The position numbers were made by a program, and so were the translations under genes. Source: Dactylorhiza incarnata (Eukaryota; Streptophyta; Magnoliopsida; Asparagales; Orchidaceae). Taken from it: a DNA stretch of 64,000 bases. The stretch spans positions 1,613,501-1,677,500 of the forward strand of contig JAWHQI010000201.1 of the NCBI GenBank assembly GCA_033032865.1, written 5' to 3'. The notes beneath the pieces are model-generated. The model saw nothing but the letters and a program-made list of their open reading frames with translations. It made no database searches and was not told where the DNA came from. This document shows positions 20,834 through 32,326 of the stretch, one piece after another; the stretch's first letter is position 1; every line of letters starts with the position of its first letter.

Positions 20834-22250
20834 TTTGTGTGTGATATGCAAAACAAAACTTGTAGTAAAATCAAAAAGAAAATTTACAAAACAATTCAAA
20901 ATAACCAAAACATTTTTGTCCTTTATATATATGTAGTATAATATTCACTTTACAAAAGTCTCTACATATTAAAATGGATGAATATGAACTATATACTCAC
21001 CACCATGATCTATTAATATCATACGATAAAATTCACTATAATCATATATCATAATTCATGATCTAACAAGAATTATCTTAAATCAACTAATACTATCAAT
21101 CTTAGGAATTATGAAATATGTGATGGCTATTGATATTATAGTTTCATATCTTATTTTGTGTGTGATATGCATCTCAATTGTTTGCGTGTATCTCATTATA
21201 TTTAGATCTAAGAATTAACTTGATATCAATAAGATGAAATCAAATAGAATAATCATTTCATTCTAGGTCTAAAGAAAATTAATTTGAAATCTTCTCATAT
21301 TACATGCAACATTATCTCCATTAAATAATATATAATAACATTGCATTCAAACTCATCATCCTAGCATCACTTCTTAGTTTATGCTTAAATTTATATGCTA
21401 GGTATAACATTTACAATGTTATTAAAATATCATGATAACTATGTGATTTGAAATTATAATATAATACTAAAATTCCAACAAACACATAGCTTATGGATTA
21501 ATCATTAGACTATATATGAATATTGTATCATGAAACATATATTATCATGCAAAACCAAAGATCAATAAATTCAATTATTGAATGCAATTTTATTTCAAAA
21601 CTATATATTTCTGATATTTGTCTTTGATATGATAGCATGATCATCATAGTCTAGACTTACAATTCAAACATGCTCATTCAAAAGAAAATCACCAAATCTT
21701 ATTGCCATAAGTCTAGAAGGAATAGAATTCACATATATCATGATGATCTATCATATATTCTATGCAAAAATCTCTAAAATCATAAATCATAATTCATGTT
21801 CTATCAAGAAATATCTCAAATCAATAATATCTACCACCTAGAAATTATGAATTTTATGATAAAAATATGAATTATGTTTTTTTCCTTTCCATTATTTGGT
21901 GTATTTATATGCTTTGCTATTGATTGCATGTATCTCACATATATATAGACTCTAGAATCAACTTTGTAATAATAAGAATAAATCAAACTAAATCATTACT
22001 TTATTCTAGATATATAACTTGAAACTCTATTTTGGAATACATGCAATATTAATGTTAATTTTATGACGTGACATTAAACCCAAAACTCATCATACTAGCA
22101 TTATCACTTATTGAATATTAGTAATTGTGCTAGTTATCTCATATCGTCATCTCATAAAAATAGAGAATCTATGCGACTATATATTGTTCTTCACTTTAAA
22201 CAAAACCCATAATTTATAATTCAACCCATAGGTTAAAAGCATAGGTTGTC
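20834..22250. repeat. AT-rich region with a diverged ~740 bp duplication
   Basis: No genes seen. Two blocks align loosely: 21045-21330 and 21785-22060 both contain CATAATTCATG, a TCTAACAAG/TCTATCAAG piece, GGAATTATGAA/GAAATTATGAA, GTGTATCTCA/ATGTATCTCA, AGAATTAACTT/AGAATCAACTT and ACATGCAA. The offset is about 740 bases. It may be the variable part of a T-family LTR or of S1, and I cannot tell which. Confidence 0.5.
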
Positions 22251-24369
22251 CAAAGATTATTCACCTATGACTTCATATCTCACAATAGCGGGGGCGTAGG
22301 GTTGTATGCATTAGAGACCTAACCTCTAAGTCATGTCTTGTCCTTAATCGGGGAGGGTTCCAGTGGGGCCTTGCGAGGCATTGGGGGGAAAGAGTTCTAG
22401 GTTGAGCGTTCTTTTATGTGTGCATATGGGACTAACACCCACACCTACGGCATATGTGCAGCTCCTCATGCCTATCCATCACTTAGTACGGGGCTATGGT
22501 GTAGACATTTAGTCCGGGTTGTTTTTAATCTTAGGACATACTTATATTACTCTCTGCATGAACATTTTATTTTCTTATCACTTTAATCATGCATATTTTG
22601 GGTTGCTTAAAATATGTCCTCCTGTGTTTTGCATAATTTATTTATTTTTGTGCTTAAATGATTTTGTAAAACTCAAGTGTTTGAAAAAGCCAAAGTTTCA
22701 TGCAAATTTGATCCACCTAGAGATCTCCAAAAATTCTGAAATTTTTGCATGGCACTACACTAAGGACACTTAATCAAGATCAAAAAGTGAAAATTTAAAA
22801 TTCTCAAAAAATCAAGTATTGTTTGCCGCGCTAGCACTGGCGCCGGCGCTAGCGTAGGTGTCAGATTTTTATGTTTTTCAAAATTTCAAAATATCTTTAA
22901 AAATGTGTTACTTTATATGTGCTACTTAGTTTTTGTATTTCTGACTTTTGTTATTTTTATTTTATCTATATTTTGAAAAATCAACTATAAAATCTCAAAA
23001 TTCAAAAATACAAAAATAGGTTTTTGTGGTTTTCTTTTTTCCTTTCATTAAAATTTTCAGAACAAAAAAAAACTTTATGATCTTTATTGTTAATATCAAG
23101 CATGAATATGAATTCTAACATTTAGAATTATTTACAATGTTAAAACGTGTTTCTTCATTTTACTATGAACATTATTGTGTTTATCATGCTTTGATATATC
23201 TAATTAAGTGCATCAATTGTATTTAAAACAATGTGTAGAACCAAGCTTAGCATGCCTCTAAGTATGAGTAAATGTATTGTGATTGATAATGATACTTTTA
23301 CACTCACTTATATTTGGTAATATACCTGTGTGTTTAAATCTAAAAATGATTGCTTGTGTATTGTAATTGTACAATGAATTAAAATTTGCATAAGTTTATT
23401 ATCTACACTACATTTGAATTGCACTTAAAAATTAAAAAAAGTGGTTGGATTTAAAAATTTTGTTAGGTTTGCAAAACAAGTGTATTCGTAGAATGTTGTC
23501 TCACAAATGTGAACAAAAAAATAGACAAATATAACTCCACCAAGCACTACTTGAACCTCCTGATAAGTATTCATAAGCATTGTGAGGTTGAGCACCTTGG
23601 AAAGAATAGTAAAGTTTCTTGTGCAAACCTTTGTTACTACACCACTTTTTTCTAAATATATTGTGCATTAAAGTGTGTGAAAGTTAATATACTTGTGTTT
23701 TATTGTGCACTTTACTCTACATTTGTCTTGTATTTTGTGATTTAAATCAATTGTTAGCATTACTCAAAATACACATATGTGCACATCATTATCTTTCATA
23801 ACACTTCTTCTCATGAGTATTGGATTCTAATGTTTTATCTATACTACTCCTTATATAAGAAATGCACTAGATAACCTTGCATGATCTCTACAATGTTTGG
23901 TATCTCTTAAACTTGAAATTAAGTAACATTGTAGTATAATATCTCTTGTATATGTTTATTTCATGCTTGGTATCTTTATGAAAAACTATGAGATTTCAAA
24001 GAGGTTAAAACATTTTCTAATTTTGAACTTAAACTAATATTTTTACTTATGCTTTTCATGCTTACAAAAAGATGTTTCTTATAATCTGCCGCTTGCTTAC
24101 AACTCTTATCTTTTTATTTGAAATCTCTTATATATACTATGCTTAAAATCTTTATCATTATCTATATTACAAAAGCTCGATCATTTATAAGGAGTGCTTC
24201 TTTACTACCCTCACCCCACCTTCTTTTGATAATATCAAAAAGGGGGGATTAATTGAAGAAATCTAGAGGACAAATCTAGAAGATTAAGGGGAGACTAATT
24301 CTTGTAATTTAGGTGGAGTAAAACATAAATTGCATTTATGTAGGGGGGCATTAAGAGAGGGGGAGTTTG
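22251..24369 (+). mobile_element. 3' internal remnant of SIRE-like Copia S1
   Basis: Non-coding, AT-rich. It belongs with the LTR at 39372 because T1 (24370-39249) splits it: the sequence before T1 ends GGGGGAGTTTG and after T1 resumes ATTTGCACTATTCTC, leading to a polypurine tract and LTR. Parts align with S2: TAGCATGCCTCTAAGTATGAGTAA (in pieces) near 23246 and 42055, and CATTGTGAGGTTGAGCACCTTGG (in pieces) near 23577 and 42374. A GCTAGC-type word patch lies at 22829-22857. A purine tract (AAAAAGGGGGGATT) is near 24237. The left limit is uncertain. Confidence 0.6.
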
Positions 24370-26115
24370 TGTAACATCCCCAGAACAACTAGACCCCTGA
24401 AGTGCATTTTGTCATGTCAAGGTCATGACATTCCTCTAAGAGACCAAAATGGCCCTAAGAACTAAGGTGAATAAGTGAAAATCACCTTGGTGTGCAAATA
24501 GACAAATTTGACTCCATGGCTTATGACTTGATATTAGACTTCGAAATGACAAATTGACCCTAGAACAACCCTACCTAAACACTAAGGGGAGTAAATGAGA
24601 CATAAGCAAACCAAAGTGCACATTCAATTTTGGAGAATTTGGGCAAAATCACCAAAATACCCAAATTGCCCCTATAGGCAAATATGTGCAATCAAGCCCC
24701 ATATGACCCCACCATGACTCAATTCCTCTTGGAATGGGTCCATAGGGTCCAAGATAATAATGTGGGCCAGTCACATTAAGTGGTGTGAGGTTGGATCAAG
24801 CCCCAAACCCCAAACCCCCAATTTATCCTATTTGGGTTAAGTGAGCCCAAAACTCAAATCAAGTGGCCTTAGCCCAATCTCATGGCTCAAGTGGTCAACC
24901 CACATGGTGACCAGACCATAGGCATGCTGAAATTCGAATTTGGGGGAATTGAATGCTTTGTCCAAGTGTCAAAATGGGGGAAGAAGACAAGGAAACAAGG
25001 AGGAGGAATTGATGGGATGGGTGCCAAATGGCACCCCCTTTCCATTCCCTAAGCTCTCCTCTGAGCTGGGGGAGTAATTGCCCTCAGTTTGGGGCAGTGG
25101 GGAGGGAGTTCCATTGGCTGGAAGGCGCGACCAAGGAGCTGGCCGAAAATGCCTTAATGGTAACCCACCATATACCCTGTTCCTCCCTCATTTCACTCCA
25201 CTACCACCTTCAGGACCTCCCAAGGAGTAAAACCCCTCAGTCGATTGGAAGATTCAAGCCTAGAGGAGGAGGATCGGCATGAAAGAGATTGGAGCATGGT
25301 CGGCCATGGCGGTTCCGGGAAAAGTCCACCATCAAGCTCGATTGAGGCAAATTCCTTCCCCCTCCATCTATGCTAGATTCTTGACCCATCTAGGAGAGAT
25401 ATCGGGCTCAAATAAGCACGATCCTATGTGAGATAGTGGGAGTTTTCTCGAGTTTTTCTTCTTGCTCGGGATCGCCGGAGACGCTATCTCCGGCGGCCGT
25501 GTCGCCGCTTAGCGTTAGCCACCACCTCAACGGAGGTGGTGGAGGCGGTGGCCGGCGGTGGTGAGCTGTAGGTAGCCGGGAAATGGCAGAGGAATGTGGC
25601 CCAGCGGGATCGAATTTGAGCCCTTGGCTCATCGGGGTAGACGACCTCTGAGCCGTTGGATCTGGCGGGCTAAGCTAATCGCAGAACATTATGTATGTAT
25701 TATCTATTTTTATGAAATCTGTCACACTAATCACCCGATTTTGGAAGCTTGTTTTGAGGCCCTTAAAGGCCATATAATGAAAAATGACCAGAGACAAGTC
25801 CTGTAGATCTGGATGTCTACTTTCATTTGAATGTGAAATCAAATCATTTGGTCAAGTGTAACTCCTTCTATGCCATTTTTGGTGTGACATGTATATATTT
25901 GTATTTTGTTAAGTTAAACATTTTGTACAGGACTTGCATGTTGACTTCACCTAGGTTAGGCTCATTTCTGGAGGTAGTGATCAACATGAATATTGTAGAC
26001 CTTGAGGTTACCTTTAAAATTCCACTAATTTCATGTCATTTGGTCAAGGGTAGCTCCTTCTATGCCATTTTTGGTGTGACATTTATATATTTGTATTTTG
26101 TTAAGTTAAACATTT

Positions 26116-27394
26116 TGAAAGTGCACAGTTAACCTCACTAGAATTCTCTAGAGCGGGGGTGAATAGAGATTTAAAAATACTTTGTGCAAATATATTTATG
26201 TGTGTAATAATCACAGATTTAAGCTTCCCACACACACCAACAAGAATTAAGTAAATAAAGAAATAAATAGCAAGATGAAGATCACAACACAACACAAAGA
26301 AATATAGTGGTTCCCCAAACTTTGGGTAGTCCACTCTTCTACCCCCTTGGTAGGAATTCACTATCATGTACTGAGTCTTTTGATAAGGAGACTCTTAGAA
26401 CCATCCTGAGTCTTTTGATAAGGAGACTCTTAGAACCAGTACAACTGAATTTTTTGAAGAGAGATTCTACAAACTCTTTTACACTGTTTGAAAATGAATG
26501 AAGATAAGAAGAAGAAATAGAAGAAGTAATTGAAACAAGAAAGAATCTTCTTCCTAGCAAGAAGATTAGAAGCAAAAGAAATAGTGAATGAAATCTCTCA
26601 TCTATAGTGAGAAGGAGATTGTAGGCCTTTTTCTCTTTCAATGAGAGCTATCAGAAATTGCAGCAGTATGGCTTGTTGTTTGCTTCAGCACACTATCACT
26701 TCTCTCAGCTTTTCTCACTTTTCTCTTGGGAGCTTTTCCTCTATTTCAAATGTATGGAGTGGACCACTTGTCATTTTTCTCTGCCAACTTTCCTCTTATT
26801 TATAGCTCTGTTTATTCAAAGAATACTATAGGAGAATAATCAATTAACAGTTAGAGAAATGGTAAGAGAGAAAAGATTCCATAATCAATATTTCTGTAGA
26901 AGGAAAGAGATTATTCTGATTTCAAATAATATCCATAATAAACTTAATAAATTTAGCCAAGAATCATTTAGAAGGAAAGATTGATTCAAAACGGCTAGAA
27001 AAGAATAATATCATTCCATAAAATTCAGATCTACAGATAGAAGGAAAGAAATCTGGCGTGTTTTGAATTTGATATAGAAATCGATGTACGTCGATTACTA
27101 TTCGACGGAAGCGTCGGTTTCAGACTGGCTGGACGTCGAGAGGAGAATATGGAAGGTGCGTCGACTAAGATACGTCGACTTCACTCGATACGTCGACTAG
27201 AAGTCAGAGTTACGTCGACATAGGTTACGTCGAATTCTGTTTAGAGTTACTTCGACTCATTCTGAGAGGAACGTCGACTACACTTCGACGTTGCGTCGAA
27301 TACTATTCGACGCATTTTTACTTAGACTAATTTTTCATTCTTAGAATTTATATTCTACTCATTTTAGGGGTTAAGATAAATCATTTCCCCAACA
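26116..27394 (-). repeat. 3' LTR of element C
   Basis: 1,279 bases, minus-strand termini TGTTGGGG and ACTTTCA. It carries the CGTCGA/TCGACG word cluster at about 27080-27315 and a minus-strand TATA box (TATAAATA) near 26797-26804. A duplicated GAGTCTTTTGATAAGGAGACTC segment (as two overlapping pieces) lies at 26371-26434. Confidence 0.92.
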
Positions 27395-27412
27395 ATCTCC
27401 CCCTATTTGTCT
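27395..27412 (-). other. Polypurine tract of element C
   Basis: The minus strand reads GACAAATAGGGGGAGAT immediately before the LTR start TGTTGGGG. Element D has the same tract (AAATAGGGGGAGAT). Confidence 0.88.
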
Positions 27413-27715
27413 TAACCCTATTCAGGGAGAAAATGTACCAGCTTATAATCAACACATCAAGGCATTTATATAGAGGAAAGAAATATTTTAAGTAATCAGA
27501 AGAAAATAGAATCATATACACAGACTTCATAAACAGTATTTAAGCATTGAGGAAAAATATAGAGTATATCAACATTGTTCATCACATCACTCAGGAGGGG
27601 TAGGAGGAGTTTTTCTTTTCCTAGTGAATACTAAAGTTTTTAAGGAAGAGAGTTGCTCCTTCTCAGTAACAGGTGGTTCACTCAGCTCCCCCTGAGTCAC
27701 AACAGTTTACTCCCC

Positions 27716-29350
27716 CTAAGATGGAACTTCCTTTGAGCCTTCTACTTCTTCCTCTTCAGTTTCTTTCTCAGCTCCAGCTTCAGTTATGTCAGCATTTGGC
27801 TCCCCCTGAGCTTCAACTTCTTTTTCAACAAAAGTTTCCTTTTCAACTTCTCTCTCTGCTCTGCTAGCCTCCCCTTGAAAGAGAACTACTTGTTGTATTG
27901 TTTCTCTTGCTATAGAGAGTACATCTGTGATCTGGTCCTCAGTATGTAGCTCTGGGACTAATTCATTCCCAATTATCTTATCAGCTTTTGAAGTAGGAAG
28001 GGACTTGTGTGAGAGAGATATGTGACTTGAGAGCTGCTCTTCATCTAATTTCTCCCCCTTCTTGACCTTTTTAGCCAAGGAGGTTAAGAAAGACTTGGTC
28101 ACCTTAGAGGAAGAGATATAGGACTTCAAGCTTTGCACAGAGGCATTGACCCCATCTATTTTGGTTTGCATGTGCATGATGGAAGAGTGAAGTTGGGAGC
28201 AATGTCCATCCAGCATTTCTTGAAACTTGTGGGCTGCTGACTGGATACACTGGGTGATGATTGTTATAATGGATGGAGATGGTTCAAGATGTGTTGGAGT
28301 AGGAGATAATGGTGGAGGTGGAGGTGAGGAAGGTGGAGAGAGGATTGTATCACTGTGATGAGGTGAGTTTGATGGAGGAGGTGGAGGATTAGAGGAGGGT
28401 TGAGCTGGTGTATGTGAAGATGTAGGTAGTGTAGGAGGAGTGAGGGTAGTAAAAGCTATAGGTGTGGATGATGTTGGTAGAGAAGAGGTATCTGTATGAA
28501 GAGGAGGAGGTGAGGATGGATGTCTAGGAGAGTTAGGAGGAGAGGGAGTCCTGTCAGGAATGGCACCAGGCTTGGGAATTTGCCTGATCCATTTTGAGAA
28601 GAGGGCTATGGACATCCTTTTTCAGGGGGAATGGGGATTCCTTTTGACCTACATAGGTCAGGGAAGGAGTGGAGGAGTACCTGACTCATGATCCTCATAT
28701 AAGCATTCTCTTTGTGAGAATATTTGTAGCCTATCATTTTTAGTAAGCAGCTGGCCCAGTCAACCTTCTTTTTCAGCACAAGGGCCCCCATGATGTTCAG
28801 TTGCTGCTTAGGCACTGCATCATGGGCAGAGATCTTGTATAATAGAAATTTTCCTACTATGTCTGCCAATAGCCTATATTCCTCAGAAAAATCTATTTTC
28901 TTCAGGTGGATTGGTTTATCTTTGGAGAACTTCATGATGAGTAATAGATTCTTGGTTTCCTCAGGGGTGAGATCCACAGGTTCATCACCTGATAGGGGAA
29001 TGATGATGAAGAGTCATTTAGCTATTCTTAGAAAATAATTTGCTTTCCTTTTGATTTGAAATAGAATAGTGTTGCTGTGTACCTGATGGAAGATCAAAGG
29101 TGTCCCTAAGGTGTTATGCAGAGATTGATACAGGTGTCTCATAGAGTGTTCCTGTGATCTCTCCTTACTCAGATATCTGAACATGATTCATTAACTCAGT
29201 GAGTTCTGTCTCTAGGACACTGCATCTTGTGGAAATGAGTTTGTCTAAACCAGCTTCAGTGAAGAGAGCTATGATGCTCTTATAATTTTAGGCAGCGGCT
29301 TGGAAGGATTCAAGATCAATGTCAAAACCAGAGTTGATCTTAGGAGCCAT
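27716..29350 (-). pseudogene. Extra gene of element C (proline-rich, helical protein)
   Basis: It sits where pol should be, in the same sense as gag. The frame starts MAPKINSGFDIDLESF at 29350 and has in-frame stops near 29288 and 29190. It continues in a globular part (28977-28606: KIDFSEEYRLLADIVGKFLL, KKKVDWASCLLKMIGYKY, MRIMSQVLLHSF) that resembles the 'putative plant transposon protein' domain often seen in unclassified plant retroelements. After a frame change near 28610 it has a long Pro/Ser/Thr-rich linker (28550-28290), a helical segment (HMQTKIDGVNASVQSLKSYI, LTSLAKKVKKGEKL) and a Glu-rich C-terminus. I do not know its function. A word cluster and TATA-like box directly upstream suggest that it has its own promoter. 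Confidence 0.6.
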
Positions 29351-29433
29351 TTAGGTCAGTGAGAGAGAGGAAGAGATAGCTGGACTGAGAAATGAGAGAT
29401 GCAAGGGGCATGCTAAATTTTAACTGAAGAGTC

Positions 29434-29690
29434 TATTTAAGTTAGGTGAAACATCGACACGAGACACAACTCGAGGTTTATTCGGTACAATAGTGGATGT
29501 GACTGAAAATATTTCCGTATTGCCGCTCTTTTTCTTGAAGTTGACGTTGCGTCGAGTGGAAGTCGATGTATACGTCGGTATAGTCTGATAGGGTTTCCTA
29601 TCGACGTATGCGTCGATATGAGTCGATGCATACGTCGAGTTTACTAATCATTTTTAGTTATCGACGATGCATCGATTATGGAATCGACTT
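29434..29690 (-). promoter_or_regulatory. CGTCGA word cluster and TATA-like box before the extra gene of C
   Basis: GCGTCGA, TACGTCG, ATCGACGTATGCGTCGATA and TCGATGCATACGTCGA occur at about 29545-29675, the same words as in the C LTR. On the minus strand they are followed by TTAAATAG (29434-29441) and, about 85 bases further, by the ATG at 29350. This repeats the order seen in the LTR (words, TATA, start). Promoter function is inferred. Confidence 0.5.
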
Positions 29691-29780
29691 GATTTTTACT
29701 TTGTCTGAAAATTTCAGGTTTTTCTTGAGGGGTTATTTCTTCCTAATCCTAAGGTTTTCTAAGTCACCCTTGGACTAATT

Positions 29781-32104
29781 TTATAAACAGTTGGATTGAT
29801 TGTGCCAACATTGTTTGGCAGTGTGGCCAATTTTATTGCAGATATAACACCTACTTTTCTTTTGATTAAGGAAATTTGAGTTTAGGGAGGAATAGAGATG
29901 GTGATTAGGATAAAAGTTTTGATCAGGATAGTAATTTTGATTATGAAAAGATTTTTGATTAGGATAGAAGTTTTGATCAGGATAAAAGGGTCCTGAATGG
30001 GGGTTGAGATAGAAAGTTTTTGAAGAATACCAATGTCCTGTATTTAAGTTGCTCTGAGGTTTTATGCGTCGATATCTATTCGACGTATGTTGAGAGTTGC
30101 GTCGATATGTATTCAGCGCTTTCTCTAGATTGCGTTGATCCGGAATCGATGCATAGAAGTAGTTGCGTCGATTGTAAGTCGACGTACTGTTATTCATGCG
30201 TCGATTAGAGGTCGAAGCATCTAAGTGATTGCGTCGAGTAGAATTCGACGTACTATCATTCATGCGTCGATATGAAGTCGACGCAATTTTATCTTCACAG
30301 ATTTTATTTTTCCCTTTTTTTGATTGGAGTTTTGTTTCTTTATAACTTGTTTCTTTTGGCATAGTTGCTTTCTCAGAGGTAGTTTGAGAGTCTTCTTCTG
30401 AATGGTATGATGATGATTCATTAAGGTGGTTCATCTCTTTGAAGGTAAGGTCTTCTGTATTTTGTGAGTCTTCTTCTAAGTTTGATGATTTGATGGGTTT
30501 AGTGAATTTAACAGGGCTCATCCAAGCAGGTTTGGTAGATGGTATTGAACTAGTTGAAGGATCAGCTCCTAACCCCAAATTCTTATGTCTAATTATTTGT
30601 TTTTCAGTGATTTCTTTAAGTGTTTGGCTTCTGACTTTTATAGATTCTTCAAAAGCTTTTGCCTGGGATACCTTCTTCTTAAGGAGTTGATTTTCTATTT
30701 TAGCACTATCAATTTCCTTTTCTGTTTTATAGATTTTACACCTTAGTTCATAATTTTTTGAACATGTATCCTCTATTTTTCTCATATTAATTTGTTCTTT
30801 TAGATCCTCAATTTCTTGTTTAGCTTTTAGTTGATCTAAACAGAGTCTTTCAAAATCATTTTTAAAATCATTACATAGAAAATCTATTTCATCAAAAATG
30901 CTTACCTCTCCCTTATCCTCAGATTCCTCTATGAGAATAAGGCTATTTGCTTTTGCTGTTGAAGAGATGCTTCCTTCTGATCCTGTTTCACTCCATGATT
31001 CAGCAATGCATTCTTCTTCTGTGCTTCCAAGAGCCATTAAGCATAGATCTTCTTGCTTAGACTCTTCATTGTCACTTTTGGATGAAGTGCTGTCTTCAGA
31101 ATCTGTCTCACTCCAAGCTTCTGCAATGAAGATTCTTTCTTTCTTCTTCCCTTTCTTCTTGAGATCTTTCTTTTTCAGATCTTTCTTTTTCTCAGCATTT
31201 TCTGGACATTCTGGAGCAATATGTCCAGTTTTACTGCAGGAATAACAAACAATGTCTTTGGTAGGAGTCTTATCATACCTTATTTTTGACTCTTTCCATC
31301 TAGACCCATCTGGCCTGACCCATTTCTTGAATCTTCTGGCCAGGAGGCTGAATAGTTCTTCTTCAGTCATAGAGGTTTCTTCATCTGTTACTTTTAATGC
31401 AATATTTCTATCTTTTGAAGAGGTTGGAGTGTTTTTACTTTTTCCTTCTCTTCTCTGGTTTTTAGTAGTTGCTCATAGGATTTGAGTTTTCCTAAAAGAG
31501 CATCTGTTGAGATTTCCTTTTGTCCTCTTGTATCTCTTATTGCCCATATTCTTGAGTCCCATGAACTTGGGAGACTCATTAACAGTTTGTCATTGATCTC
31601 TGTGAGAGAGATCTCTCTATCCAAGCTCCTTAATTGATTGATGATTAGACTGAATCCGTCATAGATCTCAAATATGCTTTCTTCATGCTTCTTTTGAAAG
31701 TTCTCATATTGGGAGATCAATAGAGCCTTTCTATCTTTCCTTTCATCAGCATTTCATTCTACTATCTTTGTAAGAGCCTCCCAGATTTCTTTGGCTGATT
31801 CACAGTCAACAACCTTTTGAAAGATTTCTTCTGAGAGGGTTGAGACAAGAATGTTCACAGCTTTTGCATCACTTGTTCCTGCCTTCTTTTCTTCAACTAT
31901 CCAATAAGCCTTTGGGACAAGTGTTTGAGTCACTTTACCACTTGACTCCTTTCTATAGGGCTTAGGAGGGCCTGTCAAAATAACATTGAACAAATCTTCA
32001 TCAATAGAATTCATATAGATCCTAATTCTTGTTTTCCAAAGTGCAAACTTTTCAAGGTTGCAAATTGGTGGTCTGGTGGAAGCATAATCTTTGATTTGTG
32101 CCAT
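29781..32104 (-). pseudogene. gag: Element C gag with two zinc knuckles
   Basis: The frame starts MAQIKDYASTRPP at 32104, about 90 bases after the primer site, with the Copia gag landmarks NLEKFALWKTRIRIYMNSID and CESAKEIWEALTKI. It breaks near 31754 and resumes at 31720 (FQKKHEESIFEIYDGF, SLPSSWDSRIWAIRD). After another frame change near 31380 comes CYSCSKTGHIAPEC (CCHC zinc knuckle), acidic SDTESE-like repeats, a coiled coil (30640-30860), the Asn/Arg/Tyr-rich repeat segment and a second knuckle, CYICNKIGHTAKQC, near the end. Gag would form the particle and bind RNA. Two knuckles and a long, repetitive C-terminal half are unusual for Copia gag. There is no protease after it. Confidence 0.85.
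30060..30290. repeat. CGTCGA/TCGACG words inside element C gag
   Basis: I count six CGTCGA and four TCGACG in about 230 bases, within the gag reading frame. In protein this gives repeated Asn-Ser-Thr / Arg-Arg-Asn or Tyr-Arg-Arg blocks. The words are the same as those in the LTR cluster and in front of the extra gene. Confidence 0.8.
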
Positions 32105-32192
32105 GTGAAAAATAGTTGTTAGAAATATACATATATATATATATATATGAGGTAGGATCTTTTTGATCAAGGAATTACCCTTTTTAGATCAA

Positions 32193-32208
32193 CCTCGCTT
32201 TGATACCA
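32193..32208 (-). other. Primer binding site of element C
   Basis: The minus strand reads TGGTATCAAAGCGAGG two bases after the LTR end ACTTTCA, an initiator-Met-tRNA type site. Confidence 0.92.
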
Positions 32209-32210
32209 AT

Positions 32211-32281
32211 TGAAAGTGCACCATTAACCTCACTAGAATTCTCTAGAGGGGGGGTGAATAGAGATTTAAAAATACTTTGTG

Positions 32282-32326
<45 letters not shown>

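Noticed and set aside
22519..22773. 84-residue hydrophobic ORF
   Set aside because: It is AT-rich, has no homologous frame in the S2 counterpart and shows no coding features.
25028..25632. GC-rich ORFs suggesting a host gene exon or CpG island
   Set aside because: The region is part of the T1 LTR and recurs in T3 (45390-46245) with broken frames. It may be an LTR leader, not a gene.
32287..32320. AT dinucleotide run as a promoter signal
   Set aside because: It is a microsatellite in the 5' LTR of C that is much shorter in the 3' LTR, and the TATA box lies elsewhere.
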